DNA from: Streptomyces sp. NBC_01429
GTDB lineage: Bacteria; Actinomycetota; Actinomycetes; Streptomycetales; Streptomycetaceae
Length of the DNA stretch: 64,000 nucleotides
Reading direction: 5' to 3'
Assembly (NCBI RefSeq): GCF_036231945.1
Contig: NZ_CP109599.1
Coordinates: 7,343,501 to 7,407,500, forward strand
The position numbers and the translations under genes were made by a program. The notes beneath the pieces are model-generated. The model did not search any database, had not been told where the DNA came from, and worked only from the letters and a program-made list of their open reading frames with translations. Shown piece by piece: positions 25,800-34,383 of this stretch (position 1 is its first letter; every line of letters begins with the position of its first letter).

Positions 25800-26672
25800 A
25801 TGACCTCAGCGCACCAGCACACCCCCCATCGCGGCGGCTCGCACGGCCACCACCAGGAGCACGGCGACAGCGGCCAGGCGGAGATCCTCGACCTGGACGC
25901 CGAGGTGCTCGCCGAGCACATCGCGTCCATCACCGCCTGGCTGCCGCTGAAGAGCGCGCCGCGCCAGATCGCGGATCTGGGCTGCGGAACCGGTGCGGGC
26001 ACCTTCGCGCTCCTCGAGCGTTTCCCCGAGGCACACGTCACCGCCGTCGACGCCTCCGCCGGCCACCTGCAACTCCTGCGCGAGAAGGCATGCGCACGCG
26101 GCGTTCAGGACCGCGTGCGTACCGTGCAGGCCGACCTCGACACCAACCACTGGCCCGACTTCGGCACACCGGACCTGGTGTGGGCCTCGGCCTCGATGCA
26201 CCACATGGCCCACCCCGACCACGCACTGCGCAGCGTCCGCGAACTCCTCGCCCCGGGCGGCCTGTTCGCCGTCGTCGAGCTGGACGGATTCCCCCGTTTC
26301 CTGCCGGCCGACGCACCCGAGAACCGACCCGGCCTCGAAGAGCGCGCCCATGCCGCCACCGACAGCTTCCACGCCGAACACGTACCCCACCGCGGCGCCG
26401 ACTGGGGACCTGTGCTGACCGCCGCCGGGTTCACCGTCGAAGACGAACGCACCATCACCGTCAACATCGAAGGCAACCGCAACGAGGCCATCGGCCGCTA
26501 CGCCCACGGCAGCCTGAAGCGCATCCGCGACACCGGCGCACCCGCACTCGGCCCCGAAGACCTCACCGCACTCGACGAACTCCTGGATGCCGACAGCCCG
26601 CGCAGCATCCTGCGCCGCGACGACCTCGCCGTCCGTACCGAGCGCACCGTCTGGGCTGCCCGCCGCGCGTGA
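25800..26672 (+). CDS. Class I SAM-dependent methyltransferase with His-rich N-terminus
   Basis: A protein of 290 residues. Motif I is IADLGCGTGAGTFALLERF (about residues 60-78), then VTAVDASAGHLQLL, ASASMHHMAHPDHALRSVRE and LLAPGGLFAVVELDG, typical of UbiE/COQ5-like methyltransferases. The first 23 residues contain a cluster of histidines (HQHTPHRGGSHGHHQEHG) that could bind a metal ion. It faces the same way as the XRE-cupin gene but has its own palindrome-rich upstream region. Substrate unknown. Confidence 0.75.
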   Translation: MTSAHQHTPHRGGSHGHHQEHGDSGQAEILDLDAEVLAEHIASITAWLPLKSAPRQIADLGCGTGAGTFALLERFPEAHVTAVDASAGHLQLLREKACARGVQDRVRTVQADLDTNHWPDFGTPDLVWASASMHHMAHPDHALRSVRELLAPGGLFAVVELDGFPRFLPADAPENRPGLEERAHAATDSFHAEHVPHRGADWGPVLTAAGFTVEDERTITVNIEGNRNEAIGRYAHGSLKRIRDTGAPALGPEDLTALDELLDADSPRSILRRDDLAVRTERTVWAARRA

Positions 26673-26879
26673 CCGCCGGCCAGTTGCGCGCCGGGCAGCT
26701 CCAGCAGCCGCTTACTCGCCTCGCACACACCCACTGCCGCGTACCGGCGTGCGCTTCGTTGGGCTGAGCGACCAAGCCCGCGCATCGCCTCGCGCAGCGC
26801 TACCGCCGCGCCGCCGTCGGCCAGCCTCTCGGTGCTCCGGCCGACCCCCTTCAAGCGCGGGTAGGAACGGCCGGACGGT

Positions 26880-27290
26880 GCGCCGGGGCCGACTCGCCGC
26901 CTACGCGGTGGAGCCGTGGCGCCGGACCTGGACGGGAGCCGGCCCCGACGGCCGGTCGGTGGGGCACGCGTCGCTGCGGCTGGACGCCGATGGCGTGTCC
27001 GCCAGGCTCGGGCGGGTGCTCGTCGCCCGGACGTCCGGGGCCGCGAATACGAGGCCGCACTGCTGACGCGGGTACTGACGCTGGCCTTTGGTCGGTTGGG
27101 CTTGGAGCGCGTGGAGCTGGGGGGGGCTTCGCTCACCACGGCAACGCGGTACGGCCCTGCGAACGTCTTGGGTTCCGCGTGGACCGGGTGCTTCCCGACG
27201 TGCAACGGTGCAACGCGTGGGAGATCAGTCCTGGTCCGCACAGCGGATGAGCCTGACGAAGGCGGACTGGGGGGACGAGCCGCCCGGTTA
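26880..27290 (+). pseudogene. Frameshifted GNAT-family acetyltransferase
   Basis: Pieces of one RimJ/RimL-type acetyltransferase occur in order in different frames. GHASLRLDADGVSARLGRVL gives way near 27030 to RPDVRGREYEAALLTRVLTL and AFGRLGLERVELG. After about 27125 (a run of G) comes HHGNAVRPCERLGF, then RVDRVLPDVQRCNAWE. A final shift leads to a stop near 27291. At least two or three frameshifts make it non-functional. The stretch 26673-26880 holds nothing recognisable. Confidence 0.6.
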
Positions 27291-27326
27291 GGGGTCCCGA
27301 AGCCGGTTCGCCCAGCCGGACCGGCT

Positions 27327-28274
27327 CTACGCCTCCAGCCGTGCGAGAGGATATCCGACGCCCGTCAGCCGCTCCGACTCCCGCCAGAGGCGGCGCTGCG
27401 CGGCGGGGTCGCGAGACGTGGCACTGGACTCGACCCGTACGGGATGCCCGGTGAACTGGGCGCGGCCGGGCGGGCCGTAGTACTCGCCGCCCCTCGCGTC
27501 CGGGGCCACCGCGGCACGCACCATGCCCAGCGCGCCGACCTCCCGGTCCTGCAGTACCCAGCGCGTCAGCAGCTTGATCCGCGGGTCGAAGAGGAACCGG
27601 TTGGCCGGGCTGAGATCCCGGGTGAACTCGGTGCGGGACATGCCGGGATGTGCGGCAAGGGCGACTGTCTGCGCACCGGATGCGGACAGCTGGCGCTGCA
27701 GCTCGTACGTGAACATCAGGTTGGCCAGTTTTGACGCGCCGTAGACGGCGTCCCTCCGGTATTTCCCCCGCGTCTGTAGATCGTCGAGGTCGAGGGTGGC
27801 GCTGCGGTGGACGAGGCTGCTGACCGTCACGACCCGTGAGCCGGGTACCGGAAGCAGCCGGTCCAGAACCAGCCCGGTGAACGCGAACACACCGAGGTGG
27901 TTGGTGGCGAACGTCGCCTCGAAACCGTCCTCGGTGACCGTGCGTTCCCTGGACCCGAGCATGCCCGCGTTGTTGATGAGCAGGTCGATTCGGCCGTGCT
28001 CGGCCCGTACCTCCTCGGCGGCCTCGCGCACCGACGCCTGGGATGCCAGGTCCAGGCGCAGTGTGGTGACGGTCGAGCCCGGCGCGGCGGCCCGGATGCG
28101 GTCGGCGGCTTCGGCGGCCTTGGCCGGGGTGCGGCAGGCCAGCACCACGGCGGCCCCGCGCCGGGCGAGGATCCGTGCCGCCTCGAAGCCGATCCCGGTG
28201 TTGGCGCCGGTGACCACAACCGTACGTCCGCGCTGGTCAGGGACGTTTTCTGCGGTCCAGACATGGTGAGACAT
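27327..28274 (-). CDS. Short-chain dehydrogenase/reductase (retinol-dehydrogenase-like)
   Basis: A protein of 315 residues. TVVVTGANTGIGFEAARILA binds the cofactor, LDLASQASVREA carries the Asp after strand 3, NNAGMLGS and VTVSSLVH follow, and YGASKLANLMFTYEL holds catalytic Tyr and Lys. The AHPGMSRTEF segment is typical of the atypical WW-oxidoreductase/RDH-like SDRs. ATG 28274 follows GGAGGTG. Two matching palindromes lie between it and the divergent TetR gene, so the TetR protein probably represses it. Substrate unknown. Confidence 0.85.
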   Translation of the reverse strand: MSHHVWTAENVPDQRGRTVVVTGANTGIGFEAARILARRGAAVVLACRTPAKAAEAADRIRAAAPGSTVTTLRLDLASQASVREAAEEVRAEHGRIDLLINNAGMLGSRERTVTEDGFEATFATNHLGVFAFTGLVLDRLLPVPGSRVVTVSSLVHRSATLDLDDLQTRGKYRRDAVYGASKLANLMFTYELQRQLSASGAQTVALAAHPGMSRTEFTRDLSPANRFLFDPRIKLLTRWVLQDREVGALGMVRAAVAPDARGGEYYGPPGRAQFTGHPVRVESSATSRDPAAQRRLWRESERLTGVGYPLARLEA

Positions 28275-28292
28275 GACAGCACCTCCGGTAAT

Positions 28293-28339
28293 CGGGATGG
28301 GCATCCCGGTTTTGTGGAATATACGGGACGGCCGTCCCG
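28293..28339. promoter_or_regulatory. Two TetR-type operators
   Basis: CGGGATGGGCATCCCG (28293-28308) and CGGGACGGCCGTCCCG (28324-28339, a perfect palindrome) share the arms CGGGAYG/CRTCCCG. Their centres are 31 bases apart, about three helical turns. They sit between the divergent SDR and TetR genes. Confidence 0.7.
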
Positions 28340-28371
28340 GTTGTCCATGCCGTAAGTTGTCCATGCCGCAA
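28340..28371 (+). repeat. 16-base direct repeat next to the TetR operators
   Basis: GTTGTCCATGCCGTAA and GTTGTCCATGCCGCAA are adjacent and differ by one base. The repeat ends just before the Shine-Dalgarno (AGGAGGG) of the TetR gene, so it lies in its 5' leader or start region. Confidence 0.7.
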
Positions 28372-28379
28372 GGAGGGTC

Positions 28380-28937
28380 ATGAGCAACCAACCGCCACTG
28401 CGCGCCGACGCGCGGCGCAACCGGGCCCACGTACTGGAAGTGGCGGCCCGGATCTTCGCGACCGAAGGGCTGTCCGTGCCCGTGCACGAGATCGCGCGCC
28501 GCGCGGGCGTCGGCACCGGTACCGTCAGCCGGCACTTCCCCGCCAAGGAGGACCTGTTCGCGGCGATCCTGCGCGCCGGGGTGGAGGAACTCGTGAACCA
28601 CGCGGACGCGTTGGCCGAGCGGGAAGAACCGGGCCCCGCGTTCTTCGCGTTCCTCGCCGCCACGGTACGCACGGGCGCGGCCAACCGCGGTCTGGCGGAG
28701 CAACTGGCCGCCAGCGCCTCCGGAGATCAGGAGGCCCAGCACGATCGGATGGGCCTCGACCTGCTGTGCGACCGCACGGGCGACCTGCTCGACAACGCCC
28801 AGAAAGCGGGCGCCGTGCGCGCCGATATCGGGCTCGACGACGTCAACGCGTTGATGGCCGCCTGCATGTCCCGGGGAAACGGGCCGTCACTGGAACCGAT
28901 CATCGCCACCGTCAGCACCGGACTTCGCGCGCCGTGA
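28380..28937 (+). CDS. TetR-family repressor
   Basis: A protein of 185 residues. The N-terminal helix-turn-helix is RNRAHVLEVAARIFATEGLS, followed by VPVHEIARRAGVGTGTVSRH and FPAKEDLFAAI. A ligand-binding helical domain follows, ending in DIGLDDVNALMAACMSRG. ATG 28380 has a strong AGGAGGG. The divergent SDR and paired CGGGA palindromes make a standard TetR-reductase module. The stop overlaps the next start (GTGA), so the acetyltransferase is coupled to it. Confidence 0.85.
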   Translation: MSNQPPLRADARRNRAHVLEVAARIFATEGLSVPVHEIARRAGVGTGTVSRHFPAKEDLFAAILRAGVEELVNHADALAEREEPGPAFFAFLAATVRTGAANRGLAEQLAASASGDQEAQHDRMGLDLLCDRTGDLLDNAQKAGAVRADIGLDDVNALMAACMSRGNGPSLEPIIATVSTGLRAP

Positions 28938-29425
28938 AGAGTGCCGATTTCGTGTTCCGGCGCGCCGCGGGCCCCGACGCGGCGGACATGGCCGACGTGT
29001 GGCTGCGCTCCTTCGCCGCCGCGCTGCCGACCGTACGCCGCGCGCACGGCGACGACGACGTACGCAACTGGTTCTCCTATGTGGTCATCCCGCGGTACGA
29101 GACCTGGGTGGCCGTCGCCGGCGGCTCCGTGATCGGCCTCCTGGCCCTCGACGGCGAGGAGTTGGAACAGCTCTACCTGGATCCGTCGTGGCGCGGCCGG
29201 GGCGTGGGCGACCGGTTCATCGACTTGGCCAAGCGGCAGCGGCCCGCCGGTCTCGACCTGTGGACGTTCCAGGTCAACGGGCCGGCTCAACGCTTCTACG
29301 AACGGCATGACTTCGTCCCGGTCGAGTACACCGACGGACTGCACAACGAGGAGTACGAACCTGACGTCCGCTACACCTGGCGGCCTCAGCCACCGGCGGT
29401 GGCGGCGGCGGCAGCGGAAACCTGA
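28934..29425 (+). CDS. GNAT-family N-acetyltransferase
   Basis: A protein of 163 residues. Motif A is LEQLYLDPSWRGRGVGDRFI (acetyl-CoA pyrophosphate loop R-G-R-G-V-G), preceded by WVAVAGGSVIGLLALDGEEL and followed by FQVNGPAQRFYERHDFVPVE, the usual last motif. The C-terminus is a short Ala-rich tail. GTG 28934 overlaps the TetR stop. Acceptor unknown; position suggests control by the TetR regulator or simple read-through. Confidence 0.8.
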   Translation: MKSADFVFRRAAGPDAADMADVWLRSFAAALPTVRRAHGDDDVRNWFSYVVIPRYETWVAVAGGSVIGLLALDGEELEQLYLDPSWRGRGVGDRFIDLAKRQRPAGLDLWTFQVNGPAQRFYERHDFVPVEYTDGLHNEEYEPDVRYTWRPQPPAVAAAAAET

Positions 29426-29880
29426 GCGGTTGCGCCACTCGACTTGTTCTTCAACCTCGCAACCGTTGTAGGGCGATGGGTGTCGCTTCGCGTCGGACGG
29501 TTTGCCCGCGTCGTGGCGGGTGGCCCGGCGTCTTTCCTTCGAGCCGGGTGGTCGTTCCCGGGCCGGGCCGGTGAGGTTGTGGCGCTTTGGCGGGACAGGG
29601 CGTGTGCCGGCGGCTTCTCCCAGGGGTGCCGCGAGTACGGCCGTAGCCGCTTCTCTTGATCATCTTGCGGTTGACCTGACCGTTGACCGTGCCTGAGCTT
29701 CGGACTTTCCGGTATCTGGCTTTGCACGCTACCATGCGATGCATGACACTATCCGGCATCGAAACCCTGGACGCGGGGGCACGGACGAGGGCGAGCGGAC
29801 CGGTGGCGACTCAAGTTCACCACGCTGTGGCCCGCCTTCCGTGAAACCGCCGACCACGTCCTCGTCCTGAAGGAGAACCC
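29426..29880. other. 455-base stretch with remnants only
   Basis: No intact gene. The last 135 bases (from 29750) are open in the frame of a protein ending LKFTTLWPAFRETADHVLVL plus KENP, whose TGA overlaps the next start (GTGA). No start codon exists in that frame after TGA at about 29743-29745. The W..F...D.VL pattern and the HAAS gene behind it suggest the last piece of a PadR-type regulator. The rest shows nothing recognisable. Confidence 0.35.
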
Positions 29881-30483
29881 GTGAACAACCCCACCGAGCA
29901 CCCCCTGGTCCGCGCCCACCTCGACGCCGTCGACCGGTACACCGCCCCACTGTCTGCCGGGCGCCGCCGCGAGCTGCTGGCGGACCTGTGCGAGCACGTC
30001 GAGGGTGAGCTGGCCGAGCGCGACCCCGTGGACGAGGATGCCGTCCGGCAGGTCCTGGAGCGGCTCGGCAGCCCTCGGCAGATCGCTGACGCCGCGCTGG
30101 CCGAGGAGGGCCGGACCCGGCCCGAGCCGGAGACCGACCGCCGCACCACCCTCACCCTGGTCTTCGCGGTGCTGCCGATGCCGTTGCTTCTTATCCCGGT
30201 CATCGGGCCCGGCCTCGCGCTGGTCGCCGCGATCGTCGCCGCCGTAAGGGTCACGAAGGCGGCGCAGTGGACGCGGTGGGAGAAGACGCGGGCGACCCTG
30301 CTCCTGCTCAGCCCGATCCTGGCCACGCCCCTTGCTGCTGTCGTCGTCGCGTCCTCCACCGGCCTGAGCGTGATCGGCGTCCTCGTGGCCTGCGCGGTGG
30401 GTTTCTGTCCTGCTCTGGTCGCGGCGTACCTCCTGGCCCGCTCCGCCGCCCGCCTGCGGACCGCCGCCCTGATCGTGAATTGA
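29881..30483 (+). CDS. HAAS-domain (DUF1700-like) membrane protein
   Basis: A protein of 200 residues. The N-terminal helical signalling domain (VRAHLDAVDRYTAPLSAGRR, ELLADLCEHVEGELAERDPV, VLERLGSPRQIADAALAEEG) is followed by three or four membrane helices (LVFAVLPMPLLLIPVIGPGL and others). HAAS proteins are usually encoded directly after a PadR regulator and relay its signal; here that partner is only a fragment, although the overlapping stop/start remains. Membrane localisation is clear; role inferred. Confidence 0.7.
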   Translation: MNNPTEHPLVRAHLDAVDRYTAPLSAGRRRELLADLCEHVEGELAERDPVDEDAVRQVLERLGSPRQIADAALAEEGRTRPEPETDRRTTLTLVFAVLPMPLLLIPVIGPGLALVAAIVAAVRVTKAAQWTRWEKTRATLLLLSPILATPLAAVVVASSTGLSVIGVLVACAVGFCPALVAAYLLARSAARLRTAALIVN

Positions 30484-30667
30484 CGGTCGGTACAGCCGCC
30501 TTCCGTCCCCGGATCGGGCGACGTGTCGTCGCCGTCGGCTACCAGGAGCAGACTGGATCCGGCCGTGCCGGTGGGAATCTCCGCCGGCGGATCCGAGTTG
30601 GCCTCGATGACGACCACGATGACAACGGGGTGGATCGCGGGCCACCGCGGTGAGGGAACGGGAGCCG

Positions 30668-31624
30668 ATGAGCCTTCGCCAGTTCGAGTATGCCCTGGCC
30701 GTCGCCGAGGAGGGCTCGGTGACGGCGGCGGCGGAGCGGCTGCGTGTCGCCCAGCCGTCGGTGTCCCAGCAGATCCGCGGCCTGGAACGGGAACTCGGCG
30801 TGACGCTGTTCGCCCGCACGCCGGCCGGGCTGGTGCCCACCGCGGTCGGCCGGGCGTTCCTGAGGGACGCGGAGGTCGCGGTGAGGGCGGCGCGGCGGGC
30901 GAAGGCGACGGCGCGGGCCGGTGCCGATGAGCTGGAGGGCGAGCTGGTGGTCGCGGCCCAGATGGGACTGGGCACGCGGCAGCTGCCGGGCGCGCTGAGC
31001 GCGTTGCGCCGCCGTTTCCCTCGGTTGGAGATCACCGTATTCGAGGAGGCGAACCCCGCTGACCTGGAGCGGCTCGCGCGCCGGGGGGTGGTGGACGTCG
31101 GCCTGATCGGGGGGCCGTGCAAGGAAGGCTTGTACGAGGGGCACCACCTCGGCGACGAGGAGTTCGTCGTGGTGCTGAGTCCCGAGCACGCGCAGCTCGC
31201 CGCCGACCGGGTCGAGCTGCGCGAAGTGACGCGGGAGCCGTGGATCAGGTTCGACCAGAGCAGCGCGCTCGACGGCGTGCTGCGGAACGTGCTGCGGGAC
31301 AACGAGCTGGCCCCGGCCACGGTCGCCCGCGTCTCCCAGACGGCGACCGCGGTGCGCTGGGCCGCCCACGGGCTGGGAGTGACTCTCGTTCCTACCTCCG
31401 CGGTGCCTCCCGGCTTCGAGCACCTCACCCGTCCCGTCCTTCCCGCCGTTTCCATGCCCATCGTCGCCGCGATCCGGCCGGGCGCGGGCCCGGCGGAAAT
31501 GGCCCTGCTCGAATTTCTGCGTCAGGAGACCTGGTACTACACCGGCTTCTCCGGTAACGGGTCAGGGGCTGCTCACAACTGGGTCATGCCTCCGTCCACC
31601 ACGAACTCGGTTCCTGTCGTGTAA
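30668..31624 (+). CDS. LysR-family transcriptional regulator
   Basis: A protein of 318 residues. MSLRQFEYALAVAEEGSVTA, AAERLRVAQPSVSQQIRGLE and RELGVTLFARTPAGLVPT form the LysR helix-turn-helix and linker. The effector domain (VAAQMGLGTRQLPGALSALR onward) is complete. ATG 30668 is preferred over an upstream in-frame start at 30650 because MSLRQF is the normal family start. The last 17 codons overlap the convergent SDR gene; family members normally end near LLEFLRQETW, so a stop may have been lost. Targets may include the SDR pair it faces. Confidence 0.8.
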   Translation: MSLRQFEYALAVAEEGSVTAAAERLRVAQPSVSQQIRGLERELGVTLFARTPAGLVPTAVGRAFLRDAEVAVRAARRAKATARAGADELEGELVVAAQMGLGTRQLPGALSALRRRFPRLEITVFEEANPADLERLARRGVVDVGLIGGPCKEGLYEGHHLGDEEFVVVLSPEHAQLAADRVELREVTREPWIRFDQSSALDGVLRNVLRDNELAPATVARVSQTATAVRWAAHGLGVTLVPTSAVPPGFEHLTRPVLPAVSMPIVAAIRPGAGPAEMALLEFLRQETWYYTGFSGNGSGAAHNWVMPPSTTNSVPVV

Positions 31625-32319
31625 GTGGCGTCGAAGGCCAGGAACGCCACCGCCCCGGCGATTTCTTCCGGAGTTCCGAAACGTCGCATGGGGTTCTCCG
31701 CGACCCGTTCCGCCTTGAACTGATCGGCGGCCTCTTTGGTCATCGTGTTCTCCAGGATCCCCGTGTCGACGGGACCGGGGCTGATCGCGTTGACGCGGAT
31801 TCCGCGCGGAAGAAGTTCGCGGGAGAAGCTGCGGGCCATTGAGCGCAGCGCCGCCTTGCCCGCCGCGTAGACGCTGGTCTCCGCCATGCCCATGACGTTC
31901 GCGACCGAAGTGGTGAGGACGACACCGGCGCCCGTGCTCAACAGCGGGGCGATCTTCTGCACGGTGAAGAAGGCGCCCTTGACGTTGATGGCGAACGATT
32001 CGTCGTACATCTCCTCGGTCGTCGACGCGAAAGGCGTGGTGCTCGTGATGCCGGCGTTGACGAAGAGGGCCTCCACCGTGCCGAGTTCGGTCCGTACGCG
32101 GGCAGCCAGAGCGTCCAGGTCGGACAGGGAGGCCACGTCGCTCCGGACGGCCAGCGCGTTCTTGCCGAGCCGCTCCACCGCGGCGTCGAGTGTGGTCCGG
32201 GAACGGCCGGTGATCACCACCCGTGCTCCGGCGTCCACCAGCAGCTTGGCCGTCGCGAAACCTATGCCACTGCTGCCGCCCGTGATCACTACGTTCTTGT
32301 CGCTGTACTTGTCATTCAT
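31573..32319 (-). CDS. Classical SDR oxidoreductase
   Basis: A protein of 248 residues. VVITGGSSGIGFATAKLL binds NAD(P), the Arg of ITGRSRTTLD points to NADP preference, NAGITSTTPF and TTSVANVMG follow, and YAAGKAALRSMARSFS has the catalytic Tyr and Lys. VNAISPGPVDTGIL and TGTEFVVDGGMTQL are family endings. It lies 59 bases after a second SDR gene in the same direction. Likely reduces or oxidises a small alcohol/ketone; substrate not predictable. Confidence 0.85.
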   Translation of the reverse strand: MNDKYSDKNVVITGGSSGIGFATAKLLVDAGARVVITGRSRTTLDAAVERLGKNALAVRSDVASLSDLDALAARVRTELGTVEALFVNAGITSTTPFASTTEEMYDESFAINVKGAFFTVQKIAPLLSTGAGVVLTTSVANVMGMAETSVYAAGKAALRSMARSFSRELLPRGIRVNAISPGPVDTGILENTMTKEAADQFKAERVAENPMRRFGTPEEIAGAVAFLAFDATYTTGTEFVVDGGMTQL

Positions 32320-32378
32320 TTCCGGGGGTCCTCAGTTCTTCATTTCCTCGGCCGGGCCGTTCTTCCGCTCCGTCGGTG

Positions 32379-33149
32379 TCAGCCCACGGGGAATTCGCCG
32401 CCGTCCACGGTGAGGTTCTGTCCGGTCAGCCAGCTCGCCCGGTCCGATACGAGGAACAGCACCGCGTTGGCGATGTCGTCCGGGCGCCCTTCGCGGCCCA
32501 GCGGAGGGGCGGTGTTGTCCTGGCCGGGCCCCTCGTGCAGGGCCGCCCACTGCTCCCGCGTCGTCTCGCCGCCAGGGGTGACGGTCCTGCCGGGAGACAC
32601 CGTGTTGACCCGGACTCCGAACGGGGCCAGTTCCAGGGCCAGTCCCCGGCTGTAGTTCCGCAGCGCCGCCTTCGCCGCCGTGTAGTGGAGGAACGGCGGC
32701 GCCGAGGTGGGGACGGCGGCCGAGGAGACGTGCACGACCACGCCCGAGCGCCGTTCACGCATCCCCGGGGTCAGCAGCGAATCCAGCCGCACCGACGCCA
32801 GGTAGTTCAGGTCCAGCTGGTCCTGCCACTCCTCGTCCGGGATGGCCCAGGCGTTCTGGAACGGTCCCGCTCCACCCGCGTTGTCGACCAGGATGTCCAC
32901 CCCGCCGAACGCCTCCCGCGCGGCCCCGGCGATGGCCTCCGCTCCGGCTCGTGTCCGTACATCGGCCTCCACGAAGGAGGCGCCCTCGGGCACCGTGCTC
33001 GTCTTCGACCTGGCGGTCACGAGTACCTCGGCGCCCGCGTCGAGGAGCTGGCGCACGACGGCCGCGCCGATTCCGCGCGACCCGCCCGTGACCAGAGCAC
33101 GCTTTCCCGCGAGCTCTCGCGGTCCCGGTCCGTTCTCGGTGGTGGTCAT
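32379..33149 (-). CDS. Classical SDR oxidoreductase
   Basis: A protein of 256 residues from ATG 33149. RALVTGGSRGIGAAVVRQLL binds the cofactor, VTARSKTS suggests NADP, DILVDNAGGAGPFQNAW and VHVSSAAVP follow, and YTAAKAALRNYSRGLALELA holds the catalytic pair. The end, WLTGQNLTVDGGEFPVG, is normal. It is first of two SDR genes. A perfect hairpin at 33213-33234 lies in its upstream region and may regulate the pair. Confidence 0.85.
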   Translation of the reverse strand: MTTTENGPGPRELAGKRALVTGGSRGIGAAVVRQLLDAGAEVLVTARSKTSTVPEGASFVEADVRTRAGAEAIAGAAREAFGGVDILVDNAGGAGPFQNAWAIPDEEWQDQLDLNYLASVRLDSLLTPGMRERRSGVVVHVSSAAVPTSAPPFLHYTAAKAALRNYSRGLALELAPFGVRVNTVSPGRTVTPGGETTREQWAALHEGPGQDNTAPPLGREGRPDDIANAVLFLVSDRASWLTGQNLTVDGGEFPVG

Positions 33150-33212
33150 TCTCTCGGTCCTCTCGGCTGCGTATTCATTTACTCGACGAAAGGAGGAGCG
33201 GAGTGCGCAGAG

Positions 33213-33234
33213 CGAGAATCTTCGGAGATTCTCG
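33213..33234. promoter_or_regulatory. Perfect hairpin/palindrome upstream of the SDR pair
   Basis: CGAGAATCT-TCGG-AGATTCTCG is a nine-base perfect stem with a four-base centre. It lies 64-85 bases before ATG 33149 (minus strand). It could be an operator or an RNA stem in the leader. The surrounding bases are AT-richer than average, as in promoter regions. Confidence 0.45.
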
Positions 33235-33256
33235 GTGAGCACCTCGTCGAGTTGCT

Positions 33257-33690
33257 TCACGCTACGTCCGGAAAACAACGAAAGACAAAGATGAAATATA
33301 AGCAGACGCTATAGGTATTTCCTATGCCGAGGGGTCGCAGACCGAGCTTGCCGAGGCGGTCCTCGTACTGGATGGCGAGGTCCTCGGGCTCGTCGGCAGG
33401 GTTGTGCCACATGCTGTCCAGTTCGGACCGTACGGCGGCGGGCAGCGCCTCGTAGCGCTGGGTCCAGGAGTCGCCGTCCGGCATCCAGTAGCCGACGACC
33501 TGGAAGCGCTCGGCGGGCAGCCGCAGCTCCTTGCGCAGATAACGGCGCACGGCGCGCAGGGCGTCCGTCTGGCCGGCGACCCATACGTAGCCGCCGGTCA
33601 GGTCCGCGCCGGGCGGGATCGCGGCGCCGACCAGTTCCGCCAGGCGGCTGGGGCCGTGGCCGTTGCCGCCGTAGGCCCAGGTCGCCCGTG
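33257..33690 (-). pseudogene. C-terminal fragment of a siderophore-interacting protein (SIP/ViuB)
   Basis: The frame contains RATWAYGGNGHG, GGYVWVAGQTDALRAVRRYL and RKELRLPAERFQVVGYWMPD, the NAD(P)-binding half of siderophore-interacting flavin reductases. It also has the common tail AIQYEDRLGKLG. The FAD-binding half is missing. The 5' side joins directly to a permease fragment in another frame, so the gene is a deletion product. After LGLRPLGIG the frame runs into AT-rich sequence unlike the family. Confidence 0.75.
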
Positions 33691-34215
33691 GGGCACCATC
33701 AGCCCGACGAACGAGATCGGACCGGCGACGGAGGTCCCGGCCAGCAGCGTGACGACGACCAGGACCACCCGGGTCGGGGCGAGCCGGGTGCCCAGGGACC
33801 TGGCGAGGTCGTCGCCCAGCGCCAGGGCGTTGAGCGAGCCCGCGCTGCACAGCCCGAGCACCAGCCCGGCGCCGGTCAACGGCAGGGCGATGGGGAGGAT
33901 GTCCAGCGAGCGGCCGCCGATGGAGCCGACGCCCCAGAACCGCACGACGTCGAACCTGGTCGTGTTCTTGAGCGCCATGGCGGAGGTGAAGCCGCCGCAC
34001 ACGGCGGTGAACGCGACGCCCGCGAGGGTGAGTTTCACCGGGCTGCCCCGGTCGGCGCCGATCGAGCCGAGCGTGTAGACGAGCACGGTGAGCCCGAAGG
34101 CCCCCGCCAGCGCGAAACAGATGAACTGGCCGGCGCCGGTGTACCCGAGTACGGCGACGGCGAACGTCACCGCGAGGCTCGCGCCCGCCAGCAGGCCGAT
34201 GGGGAACTCCTGCCG
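33691..34215 (-). pseudogene. Internal fragment of a FecCD-type siderophore ABC permease
   Basis: GLLAGASLAVTFAVAVLGYT, FTSAMALKNTTRFDVVRFWG, VGSIGGRSLDILPIALPLTG and GPISFVGLMVPH are classic FecCD permease segments. The first roughly 90 residues (including the usual NPLA.PG.LG) and everything after the VPH loop are absent. Homology stops at 33690, where the SIP fragment starts. Together the two make a broken iron-siderophore uptake locus. Confidence 0.75.
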
Positions 34216-34383
34216 GTGCACGTCCTTGACATTCCGTTGACCGGCTCGCAGCATTCACGGCAGTCGCGTGGAGCCGCGTCGAGTCACGTTCACGTTCCTG
34301 TCCGTCCGTCGCGCCGGCCCGCCTCCCGACCTCGAACTTCCTCCCCTCCGGCGCCGTTGTCACGTACCGAAGGAGCCCGTGTC

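Noticed and set aside
33688..34383. N-terminal extension of the aldehyde dehydrogenase frame
   Set aside because: It is the antisense shadow of the FecCD/SIP relic; dehydrogenase homology begins at ATG 34384.
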